Origin: an uncultured Bacteroides sp.
Lineage (GTDB): Bacteria; Bacteroidota; Bacteroidia; Bacteroidales; Bacteroidaceae
NCBI GenBank assembly: GCA_900755095.1
Contig: CAAEFE010000077.1
Coordinates: 1-6,041 of the forward strand
Reading direction: 5' to 3'
Length of the DNA: 6,041 bases
This document shows positions 1 to 5,952 of the stretch, one piece after another. The translations under genes and the position numbers were made by a program. The notes below the pieces were generated by a model. That model saw only the letters and a list, made by a program, of their open reading frames with translations, made no database searches and was not told the origin of the DNA. The stretch's first letter is position 1; every line of letters begins with the position of its first letter.

Positions 1-89
1 CCACTAAGGATTTCCCCACTATAGTCCTTAGTTTATTTTAGTGAAGAGAGGAAAGGTCTGCACTTGCGAAAGACCGGACTTTTCGCTAA
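1..89. repeat. Left copy of an exact 89-bp terminal direct repeat
   Basis: This stretch is identical to the last 89 bases of the window, so the two ends overlap perfectly. It contains two dyads. The first is ACTAAGGA (3-10) with TCCTTAGT (25-32) around a 14-nt loop. The second is GCGAAAG (66-72) with CTTTTCGC (79-86) around a 6-nt loop with one bulged T. No coding potential was seen. The exact match at the extreme ends fits the end overlap of a circular contig better than a biological repeat. A true flanking repeat is possible but would have to coincide exactly with the window limits. Confidence 0.9.
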
Positions 90-97
90 CTCTATTC

Positions 98-147
98 AAG
101 GGACGTTCCTAATTTCCCCTTTTTCCCTGGGAACGTCCCTTTTTATT
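98..147 (+). terminator. Strong intrinsic terminator upstream of the recombinase gene
   Basis: A 12-bp perfect stem pairs 98-109 (AAGGGACGTTCC) with 130-141 (GGAACGTCCCTT), followed by a T run at 140-144. The T run lies only on the right, so termination is for + strand transcription. No gene ends just upstream in the linear window. If the sequence is circular, this terminator lies about 260 bases after the OmpA-family gene, behind that gene's own terminator (5912-5950), and would insulate the recombinase gene from read-through. Confidence 0.8.
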
Positions 148-221
148 GCATATCATTGATGATAATCCTTCCCCATATAAAACTTAAGATATATACAAAA
201 ATGTCACACGCCCAATAGCAC

Positions 222-255
222 TTTGGGATTTTGAACAAATATATCCCTATCTTTG
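222..255 (+). promoter_or_regulatory. Bacteroides-type promoter for the recombinase gene
   Basis: A -33 element TTTG (222-225) and a -7 element TATCTTTG (248-255, a full match to TAnnTTTG) are separated by 22 bases, close to the usual Bacteroides spacing. Transcription would start near 260 and leave a leader of roughly 105 nt before the recombinase ATG. It sits downstream of the 98-147 terminator, as expected for an independent transcription unit. Assigned by consensus match only. Confidence 0.6.
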
Positions 256-292
256 TCTTTTAAGATTTAGGGAAATAGAAAGAAAAGGTGTT

Positions 293-331
293 ATGGAAGA
301 AGCATGGGAAAGGGAATCTTCTTCCTCTTAA
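293..331 (+). promoter_or_regulatory. Recombinase leader hairpin, possibly with a 12-codon leader peptide
   Basis: GGAAGAAG (295-302) and CTTCTTCC (318-325) form a perfect 8-bp stem with a 15-nt loop in the predicted leader of the recombinase mRNA. A tiny reading frame, MEEAWERESSSS (293-331), spans the same bases. It has AAGG at 285-288 upstream, although that spacing is short. The coincidence of hairpin and mini-ORF could mean translational or attenuation control of the recombinase. The hairpin is seen directly; the peptide and any regulatory role are guesses. There is no T tract, so it is not a simple terminator. Confidence 0.3.
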
Positions 332-367
332 AACAGCCTTTTAAGTATCATTTAAATTCGTATAATA

Positions 368-1309
368 ATGGGGAATTTAATTTCATTCATGAAAGACGTA
401 GCCGATGGGCTGCGGGAAAGTGGGAATTATGGGACCGCCCATATTTACAGGAGTAGTATGAGAGCCGTCATTTCATTCCACGGAAGTGGAAATCTTCCTT
501 TTCGGAAAGTGAATCAGGAGTTTCTAAAAAATTTCGAAACGTATTTACGTGGAAAAGATTGTAGCTGGAATACGGTTTCCACCTATATGCGCACATTACG
601 TGCAGTGTATAACCGAGCGGTTGACCGACATCTTGCTCCTTATGTGCCTCATCATTTTCGTTATGTCTATACAGGGACGAGGGCTGACAGAAAACGTGCA
701 CTGGACAAAGAGGATATGGAACGATTGATGGCAAAGCTGCCGAATCAGCTTTATTCCGGAATCAGAGACTTACAACGTACACGTGCCTTCTTTTTATTAA
801 TGTTTATGCTTCGCGGCATTCCATTCGTAGACCTTGCTTACTTGAAGAAGCGTGATATAGAAGGGAATGTCCTGACTTATCGCCGAAGAAAGACCGGCAG
901 AATGCTGACCGTAACTCTTCTGCCCGAAGCAATGAAACTGATCAGGCAATACATGAATACTGATCCTGCCTCTCCTTATCTTTTTTCGCTGATCGCCAGC
1001 AAGGAAGGAACAGAAGAAGCGTATCGTGAATATCAGCTGGCCCTTCGTTATTTTAATAGTCAACTGGTGATTCTGAAAGGAGTGTTAGGATTGACTGCTG
1101 ACTTAAGTTCATATACTGCCCGTCATACATGGGCTACGATGGCATATTATAGTGAAGTGCATCCCGGTATCATTTCAGAAGCTATGGGACATTCATCTAT
1201 CACAGTAACAGAGACTTATCTGAAACCTTTTAAGAATAAGAAAATTGATGAGGCTAATGCAACGGTTTTCTCTCCCTTTAGAAAAATGTTTTTGAAGATA
1301 AGTTGCTGA
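368..1309 (+). CDS. Tyrosine site-specific recombinase (DNA invertase of the adjacent promoter switch)
   Basis: This 313-residue protein of the phage-integrase/tyrosine recombinase family has the usual length of Bacteroides invertases. The N-terminal half (about 1-105) is a SAM-like core-binding domain, with the typical opening where a helix (FMKDVADGLRESG) precedes GTAHIYRSS. The catalytic domain follows from about 110. Visible active-site residues are Arg149 (in FMLRGIPFVDL), Lys175 (RRRKTGR), Arg252 (YTARHTWAT), His275 (AMGHSS) and the nucleophile Tyr284 (TETYLK). The first His of the HxxR motif is Tyr249, a variation I recall as common in Bacteroidota recombinases. The ATG at 368 is preferred over Met8 because residues 1-10 fit the family's N-terminus. 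The stop lies 10 bases before the left inverted repeat, with no terminator between. That position, and the integrase-site architecture of the repeats, suggest that it flips the 1320-1618 segment. It could also act at other sites in the genome. It probably belongs to the Mpi/Tsr-like group of Bacteroides invertases. Confidence 0.93.
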   Translation: MGNLISFMKDVADGLRESGNYGTAHIYRSSMRAVISFHGSGNLPFRKVNQEFLKNFETYLRGKDCSWNTVSTYMRTLRAVYNRAVDRHLAPYVPHHFRYVYTGTRADRKRALDKEDMERLMAKLPNQLYSGIRDLQRTRAFFLLMFMLRGIPFVDLAYLKKRDIEGNVLTYRRRKTGRMLTVTLLPEAMKLIRQYMNTDPASPYLFSLIASKEGTEEAYREYQLALRYFNSQLVILKGVLGLTADLSSYTARHTWATMAYYSEVHPGIISEAMGHSSITVTETYLKPFKNKKIDEANATVFSPFRKMFLKISC

Positions 1310-1319
1310 TAAATATGGT

Positions 1320-1338
1320 GTTACTTCTTAGGTAACGG
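1320..1338 (+). repeat. Left inverted repeat (recombinase site)
   Basis: The sequence GTTACTTCTTAGGTAACGG is the exact reverse complement of 1600-1618. The repeat is itself a near palindrome: arms GTTAC (1320-1324) and GTAAC (1332-1336) flank a 7-bp asymmetric core TTCTTAG. This is the geometry of a tyrosine-recombinase crossover site, with two monomer-binding arms and a spacer in which strand exchange occurs. GTTAC-N7-GTAAC-type sites are described for phase-variable Bacteroides promoters. Confidence 0.92.
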
Positions 1339-1451
1339 CAAGAAAACACGCTGCAAATATGGACATATTTTGGAAAACATGCAAACAAAAAAGATATTAT
1401 TTCTAATAAACAACTAAAAAAAGGAAACACATCAAACAAAACTGCGGATTT

Positions 1452-1485
1452 TTTGTGAAGAACACACCTTGCTCTCTAATTTTTG
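1452..1485 (+). promoter_or_regulatory. Candidate invertible promoter driving the S-layer operon
   Basis: TTTG (1452-1455) is followed after 21 bases by TAATTTTTG (1477-1485), one base longer or one mismatch away from the Bacteroides -7 consensus TAnnTTTG. Transcription would start near 1492 and run right through the repeat into the lipoprotein gene, with a leader of about 190 nt. I found no better element pair on the + strand. On the - strand, the best pair (TTTG opposite 1437-1440, TAGTTGTT opposite 1409-1416, gap 20) has two mismatches. This suggests but does not prove the ON orientation. Confidence 0.4.
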
Positions 1486-1599
1486 CAAAAGATTTCCCTC
1501 CCCTCTGCCGTCTCTCCAAAGCAGGGGTTAAAAATATCATAACTTATTTATTGAAAATGGCCCGCAGACGCTTCTGTCGGAGTGGGAAAATGTATTATC

Positions 1600-1618
1600 C
1601 CGTTACCTAAGAAGTAAC
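1600..1618 (-). repeat. Right inverted repeat (recombinase site)
   Basis: This is the exact reverse complement of 1320-1338, with core CTAAGAA (1607-1613). Here the flanks lengthen the palindrome: CCCGTTAC (1599-1606) pairs with GTAACGGG (1614-1621), giving 8-bp arms. A transcript crossing this site would fold into a stable hairpin in the lipoprotein leader. There is no T run after it, so it should not terminate transcription. Confidence 0.92.
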
Positions 1619-1644
1619 GGGCGAGTATTATTTGAACTTAGTGT

Positions 1645-1662
1645 TTAATAATATATTATTAA
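1645..1662. promoter_or_regulatory. 18-bp perfect AT-only palindrome just upstream of the S-layer gene
   Basis: TTAATAATATATTATTAA is a perfect palindrome ending 18 bases before the ATG at 1681. It lies outside the invertible segment, so it stays in the leader in both switch states. It could be an operator, an mRNA hairpin or a translation-affecting element. Chance is not excluded in such AT-rich DNA. No clear Shine-Dalgarno sequence lies between it and the start, which is normal for this phylum. Confidence 0.45.
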
Positions 1663-1680
1663 TGTAATTTTTAAGTAGTT

Positions 1681-4572
1681 ATGAAGAAAAAATTTGTTAG
1701 GGTGATGCTTTTCGGAGCGTTGGCGCTTGCTACCGGTGCATCGTTCGTAGGTTGTAAAGACTACGATGATGACATTGATGCGGTAAATGCCAGAGTCGAT
1801 GGAATTGAAAAAACTCTCTCGGAATTGCAAGCTCAAGTGGGAGGCTATGTGAAGTCTGTGGTGTATGATGCATCTACAGGCAAATTAACAGTGACTGGTG
1901 CGGATAGTAAAGAGTACACTATACCAATGCCTGAAGAATTGCCATCGTATACTCTTGATGTGACAAAGGATGGTAAGATTACTTTGAAGAAGGATGGTAA
2001 AGAAGTTAGTTCTGGTACTATCGACATTCCTGAAATCCCTGAAATTCCGACGTATAAGGAATTTGATCCATTGTTACTGACTGTAAAAGATGGCTATGTT
2101 TATTATGATGGCACAAAAACTTCTGTTGCGATTCCTGAGACCGCAAAAGGATCTATTACTGCTATCCTTGATGAAAAAGGAGTCGTTACAGGATATAGAA
2201 TTGTAACGATCGAAAACGGTAAAGAAGTTACTGGTGAATTCTCTGTCATAGACGCTATACCTTTGAAGGGATTAGTATTTGAGCCCACTTGCTATGTGGG
2301 TGGAATCTCTGCATTGAAAGCTAACAACTTGACTTATAATGCATGGTCTCAAAATGCGTACGCTAAACCGTCAGAAACCGGTGAAACATATAAGTCTAAT
2401 CCTACACTTTCTTATATTACTCCGCAAATCTGGGCATATTACCACATGAATCCGGCTAGCGTTTCAATGGCACAGATTGAAAGCCTGAAATTCCTTTCAG
2501 GCGATAAGGATTATTATCCAGTTTCTCGTGCTGCTGCAATGGATCCAACTGCTAATATAAAGAAATCAGATGTCGTAACCGAAGACGGACAACGTTATCT
2601 TAAAGTTGCAATGGATGCAGATGCAGAAAAGATACCGGCACTGAATTCTGGTAAGGTAGCTGTATATGCTTTGCAGGCTCAGACCAAAGCTATTGGTGCT
2701 GACGAAGCTAAAGTAATTACCTCTGATTACGCTAGTATATATAAGGTACTTATGAGCGACTTCGTTCTAGAAACCAAAATTGATGCAGAAGACGTAATCT
2801 TATATGGACAAAGCATTTCTCGTACTGGTTCTACTCCTAATGCTAATGCAGGTAAGGCACAAGAAGCTATTGATGCAAATGCAGATTACACTGTAGCTAC
2901 AGATGGTACACTTAAATTAGCAGATAAAATCTCTACTTATTATAAAGAAAACAATGGTACTGAATTAGTTAAGATGACTAATATTAAAGATAACGGTCTG
3001 AAATATGTCTTCACTGCTTCCAATTACATTGGTGGAGCTAATAATGAGACAGAACAGAACTCATTCTTTAATGGTAGTGATGCTGCTAAAGGTATTATTA
3101 ACCCTGAATATAAAGGTCAGGATTCTGAAGCAACTGAACATCGCGAGCCATTGTTACGTGTAGAATTGGTAGATACCACTAAGGTTCCTAATCAGGTAGT
3201 TGCTGTAGGATGGATTAAGACAAAGATTGTTAAGGGTACAATTGACGGATTCGGTAAAGTATTCACTAAAGATACTTATTACTATGGTTGTGAGAACAAT
3301 GTTGCCAAATTGACTTACCTCAACATGAATGATGTTTATGCTGAAGCGAAGTTGAACAAGCCTGACTTCCATACAGCATATACATTGAAGAAAGATGATG
3401 GAGGTGCTATCGCTTTGGGTGAAGGAAGTACAGGAACAGTAACTGAAGTAACGGATCCTGAAGCTATTGCTACTACAGTAGTAGAGTGGACAGTAACTCC
3501 GGCAGAAGCTTTGGCTCTTGTTAAAAAGTCGAAGACAGAGATGTTCGCTACTGTGACTTATGAATCAGTAGACGGAACTCGTGGAGATATCACAATTACG
3601 ATGAAAGCAAGCATCGCAATGCCTAGTGGAGTAATTAAGAATGACCAGAAGATTACTGAAGCTTGGTCACCTGATAAGTCTTATGTAAAAGTTGATGTGA
3701 AAGAACCGGTTACTGTAGCAGTAACAGACTTCAAACTTGATCTGTTTGATGTATTTGAAGGTCGTAAGGTTGTTGTTTCTGACGTTACAGAAGCGAACTT
3801 CCCATCATTTACGAAGGATAAGTTGACTGCGAAGTTTATCTTCTCAGGAGCTAAGGATGTAACTATCGGAACTGATAAATACACATTCACTGTAACAGCT
3901 AACGGTACTCAATTGAATGCTAGCAAGAATAGTGCTACTGCAACTAAGATTGCTACAATTGATGCTGACGGTATTATTACTTACAATAAGGCTGACGAGA
4001 ATGCACAAGCATTGTTGAATAAGTCTGCTTACAACGTGGATCCGTTCACTGTAGGTATTGAAATTGTGGTAACTAACGAATGCGATGAAATCTTACCGTT
4101 GACTGGTAACAAATTTGATGTGAAGTTCTTGCGTCCTATCAATGTAGTTGACTTGAAGTCTGCCGAATTGCAGGATGCAACTACAGGAACTGCTAAGATC
4201 GACATGAGCAAGTTACTTGGTTTGACAGACTGGAGAGGTCAAGCGTTTGCTGTAGCGCCTATCGATTTCTATACTTATTATGGAGTTACTGGTAGTGCAA
4301 TTTCAATTGATAAGGATCAGATCATGACAACATTGAATGCAAGCGAAGCTGCACCAAAACTGTTGAAGGACGTTGCACCTAACATGTCAATTAATTACAC
4401 ATGTAATCTTCAGAAAACAGGTGGTGACATAACGTATGGTGACCTTGTTTATGCAAACGGTAAGTTTACTATAAATGCACCATTCAAACTGTTTATTCCT
4501 GTAACGGTTAAATATACGTTCGGTGAAGTAACCAGCACAGTAACATTAACAATTACTCCGACTCACCAGTAA
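1681..4572 (+). CDS. Phase-variable S-layer-type surface lipoprotein (BT1927-like)
   Basis: This 963-residue protein has a lipoprotein signal peptide: basic MKKKFVR, a hydrophobic stretch to about residue 23, then the lipidation Cys25 in SFVGC. The residues after it (Lys26-Asp27-Tyr28, then three Asp) resemble the Bacteroidota lipoprotein export signal that sends lipoproteins to the cell surface. Residues about 29-53 look like a short coiled coil (DIDAVNARVDGIEKTLSELQ). The rest is long, beta-rich and low in Cys, with Val/Thr/Lys-rich strands suggestive of Ig-like repeats. A Pro-Glu-Ile repeat near 117-124 looks like a linker. No catalytic motif was seen. Signal, size, invertible promoter and OmpA-like neighbour match the S-layer lipoproteins of B. 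thetaiotaomicron, which coat the cell and whose phase variation affects exposure to complement and phage. Expression would depend on the 1320-1618 switch. The family call is from recognition, not alignment; a generic phase-variable surface lipoprotein is the alternative. Confidence 0.8.
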   Translation: MKKKFVRVMLFGALALATGASFVGCKDYDDDIDAVNARVDGIEKTLSELQAQVGGYVKSVVYDASTGKLTVTGADSKEYTIPMPEELPSYTLDVTKDGKITLKKDGKEVSSGTIDIPEIPEIPTYKEFDPLLLTVKDGYVYYDGTKTSVAIPETAKGSITAILDEKGVVTGYRIVTIENGKEVTGEFSVIDAIPLKGLVFEPTCYVGGISALKANNLTYNAWSQNAYAKPSETGETYKSNPTLSYITPQIWAYYHMNPASVSMAQIESLKFLSGDKDYYPVSRAAAMDPTANIKKSDVVTEDGQRYLKVAMDADAEKIPALNSGKVAVYALQAQTKAIGADEAKVITSDYASIYKVLMSDFVLETKIDAEDVILYGQSISRTGSTPNANAGKAQEAIDANADYTVATDGTLKLADKISTYYKENNGTELVKMTNIKDNGLKYVFTASNYIGGANNETEQNSFFNGSDAAKGIINPEYKGQDSEATEHREPLLRVELVDTTKVPNQVVAVGWIKTKIVKGTIDGFGKVFTKDTYYYGCENNVAKLTYLNMNDVYAEAKLNKPDFHTAYTLKKDDGGAIALGEGSTGTVTEVTDPEAIATTVVEWTVTPAEALALVKKSKTEMFATVTYESVDGTRGDITITMKASIAMPSGVIKNDQKITEAWSPDKSYVKVDVKEPVTVAVTDFKLDLFDVFEGRKVVVSDVTEANFPSFTKDKLTAKFIFSGAKDVTIGTDKYTFTVTANGTQLNASKNSATATKIATIDADGIITYNKADENAQALLNKSAYNVDPFTVGIEIVVTNECDEILPLTGNKFDVKFLRPINVVDLKSAELQDATTGTAKIDMSKLLGLTDWRGQAFAVAPIDFYTYYGVTGSAISIDKDQIMTTLNASEAAPKLLKDVAPNMSINYTCNLQKTGGDITYGDLVYANGKFTINAPFKLFIPVTVKYTFGEVTSTVTLTITPTHQ
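3709..3725. other. GTTAC-N7-GTAAC motif inside the lipoprotein gene
   Basis: The bases GTTAC TGTAGCA GTAAC match the arm pattern and 7-bp spacing of the two recombinase sites, but the core differs from TTCTTAG. The codons read Val-Thr-Val-Ala-Val-Thr. That composition is frequent in this Val/Thr-rich protein, so a chance origin is quite possible. It might bind recombinase without supporting exchange with the promoter sites. Confidence 0.3.
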
Positions 4573-4609
4573 TTGATTGATCTCTAACGATAGCAATATC
4601 GACAAAGAT

Positions 4610-4647
4610 AAGAAGGGTATCTTTTTCAAAAGAAGGATACCCTTCTT
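4610..4647 (+). terminator. Intercistronic hairpin (partial terminator or mRNA stabilizer)
   Basis: AAGAAGGGTATC (4610-4621) and GATACCCTTCTT (4636-4647) form a perfect 12-bp stem with a 14-nt loop in the gap between the S-layer and OmpA-family genes. It is followed by TTAATAAAG, not a clean T run, so termination would be incomplete. It probably lowers expression of the downstream gene relative to the coat protein, or protects the 3' end of the upstream mRNA. I saw no separate promoter for the downstream gene in the remaining gap. Confidence 0.65.
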
Positions 4648-4691
4648 TAATAAAGTAAATGCAATATCATACTAAAATAATAAAGATAAGC

Positions 4692-5786
4692 ATGAACATA
4701 AAGAAATTGTGGATGTCTGTATTCGCCTTACTGTTAAGTAGTACAGTCATTTTCGCACAAGAACAAGGAATAAAAGAAGAAGGTAAAACTGCATTCAACC
4801 CCCATTGGTTTATGCAAGTGCAAGTAGGTGCTGCTCACACACTTGGCGAAGCTAAGTTTAGTGATCTTATATCTCCTGCAGCAGCGATAAACGTAGGTTA
4901 TCAGTTTGCTCCTGTATGGCGGGCACGTGTTGGTATCAGCGGATGGCAGGCAAAAGGCGGATGGATTTCTCCGCAGCAAGATTACCAGTACAAATATTTG
5001 CAAGGTAATGTTGACATCGTTTCTGATCTTAGCACACTGTTTTGCGGTTTTAATCCCAAACGTGTATTCAATGGTTATGTCTTTCTCGGAGGAGGATTAA
5101 ATCGTGGTTTTGATAACGATGAGGCGAATGCACTGGATACACGAACCTATGAGATGGAATATCTTTGGCAGGACGGAAAGTTTCTCGTTGCCGGGCGCAT
5201 GGGTTTAGGATGTAATCTGCGTCTGAATGATCGCTTGTCCATCAACATCGAAGGTAATGCAAATGTCTTGTCCGACAAGTTCAACTCAAAGAAGGCAGGA
5301 AATGCTGACTGGCAGTTCAATGCTCTCATTGGTTTGAATATTAAATTTGGTAAAGGCTATACGGAAACTAAACCTGTATATTACGAAGCAGAACCTGTAG
5401 TAGTGGAACAACCGAAGCCTGCTCCCGTGGTGGAACAGCCACAGCCGAAGAAAGAAGTTGTAGTACAGCCAATGAAACAGGATATCTTCTTTGCTTTGAA
5501 CTCAGCGAAGATACAAGACGATCAAAAGTCAAAAATAGATATGTTGGTAGAATATCTGCAAAACAATCCGGCTGCAAAGGTTAAAGTGACAGGCTATGCC
5601 GATGTAAATACAGGCAATCCTAAAATCAACAAGTCGTTGTCTGAAAAACGCGCAGGCAATGTTGCGGATGCTTTGAAGGCAAAAGGAATAACCACTGACA
5701 GAATTATGGTTGATTCCAAAGGAGACACTGTTCAGCCATATAAAGCACCGGAAGAAAACCGTGTGAGTATCTGTATCGCCGAATAA
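4692..5786 (+). CDS. OmpA-family outer-membrane protein, S-layer partner
   Basis: This 364-residue protein is read from the ATG at 4692, because MNIKKLWMSVFALLL then begins a normal signal peptide with cleavage after Ala22 (VIFA, then QEQ). An in-frame ATG at 4659 would add 11 polar residues before the signal. Residues about 23-222 look like an OmpA-type beta-barrel, with alternating aromatic strands ending in LIGLNIKFG. Residues about 228-260 are a Pro/Val/Glu linker (VVEQPKPAPVVEQPQP). Residues about 262-362 are an OmpA C-terminal peptidoglycan-binding domain, with Asp304 in GYAD and Arg320 in LSEKRA at the positions that contact diaminopimelate in the family, and Arg357 near the end. It would span the outer membrane and grip the cell wall. 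It lies 119 bases after the lipoprotein gene, apparently in the same operon, so it shares the phase-variable promoter. Anchoring or stabilizing the coat is inferred from this pairing, which also occurs at the BT1927-type locus. Confidence 0.88.
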   Translation: MNIKKLWMSVFALLLSSTVIFAQEQGIKEEGKTAFNPHWFMQVQVGAAHTLGEAKFSDLISPAAAINVGYQFAPVWRARVGISGWQAKGGWISPQQDYQYKYLQGNVDIVSDLSTLFCGFNPKRVFNGYVFLGGGLNRGFDNDEANALDTRTYEMEYLWQDGKFLVAGRMGLGCNLRLNDRLSINIEGNANVLSDKFNSKKAGNADWQFNALIGLNIKFGKGYTETKPVYYEAEPVVVEQPKPAPVVEQPQPKKEVVVQPMKQDIFFALNSAKIQDDQKSKIDMLVEYLQNNPAAKVKVTGYADVNTGNPKINKSLSEKRAGNVADALKAKGITTDRIMVDSKGDTVQPYKAPEENRVSICIAE

Positions 5787-5841
5787 ACAAAGTTATTAAC
5801 AAGATATTATAAGAAGATATTCTAAAAAATATGTTGCTTCA

Positions 5842-5897
5842 TCGGTACAAAAGAATTTCTAATGGTGTAGAAATATCATTGATACAGTAAGTACCGA
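5842..5897. other. Nested inverted repeats downstream of the OmpA-family gene
   Basis: An outer pair TCGGTAC (5842-5848) / GTACCGA (5891-5897) encloses an inner perfect hairpin ATTTCTA (5855-5861) / TAGAAAT (5868-5874) with a 6-nt loop. It lies in the 3' untranslated part of the operon, before the terminator, and no gene is visible here. It could fold in the mRNA as a 3'-end structure or be a remnant of a mobile sequence. Function unknown. Confidence 0.35.
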
Positions 5898-5911
5898 ATG
5901 CGACTACTTTG

Positions 5912-5950
5912 CGATTATGCGCTCCTGTGAAGAAGCTGATAATCGTTTTT
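5912..5950 (+). terminator. Intrinsic terminator of the S-layer/OmpA operon
   Basis: CGATTAT (5912-5918) pairs perfectly with ATAATCG (5939-5945). Three more pairs, GCT/AGC (5921-5923 with 5934-5936), form inside a small internal loop. Five Ts (5946-5950) follow directly. It lies 125 bases after the OmpA-family stop and is the natural end of the operon. Confidence 0.65.
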
Positions 5951-5952
5951 CC

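Larger units (their letters stand above)
1320..1618. other. Invertible promoter segment (phase-variation switch)
   Basis: The 299-bp segment is bounded by perfect 19-bp inverted repeats and holds no gene. It lies between a tyrosine recombinase gene and a surface lipoprotein gene. This arrangement is established for phase-variable surface proteins of Bacteroides, including the BT1927-type S-layer of B. thetaiotaomicron and outer-membrane protein loci of B. fragilis. The interior contains a promoter-like pair (1452-1485) pointing right, a 16-bp dyad (1355-1370), a 7-bp stem with a 12-nt loop (1502-1508/1521-1527, one G-U pair) and a stem with one bulge (1562-1568/1573-1580, 4-nt loop). If the promoter assignment is right, the copy shown is in the ON orientation. 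Inversion itself is inferred, not seen. Confidence 0.85.

Noticed and set aside
468..1063. Minus-strand reading frames overlapping the recombinase gene
   Set aside because: They encode low-complexity or cysteine/histidine-rich peptides with no family resemblance and lie fully inside a convincing recombinase gene.
1626..1634. TATTATTTG as a -7 promoter element outside the invertible segment
   Set aside because: It has an extra base compared with TAnnTTTG and no TTTG about 20 bases upstream. A promoter here would also bypass the switch.
1645..1836. Minus-strand 63-codon frame across the start of the lipoprotein gene
   Set aside because: It overlaps the lipoprotein signal peptide and the leader palindrome. 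No family features or start signals were seen.
4659..4691. Earlier in-frame ATG giving an 11-residue N-terminal extension of the OmpA-family protein
   Set aside because: The extension (MQYHTKIIKIS) precedes a complete signal peptide that starts naturally at the ATG at 4692. The earlier ATG also lies only 12 bases after the intercistronic hairpin, with no ribosome-binding sequence.
4906..5100. Second + strand frame inside the OmpA-family gene
   Set aside because: It is an out-of-frame shadow of the barrel domain, with no start signal or recognizable motif.
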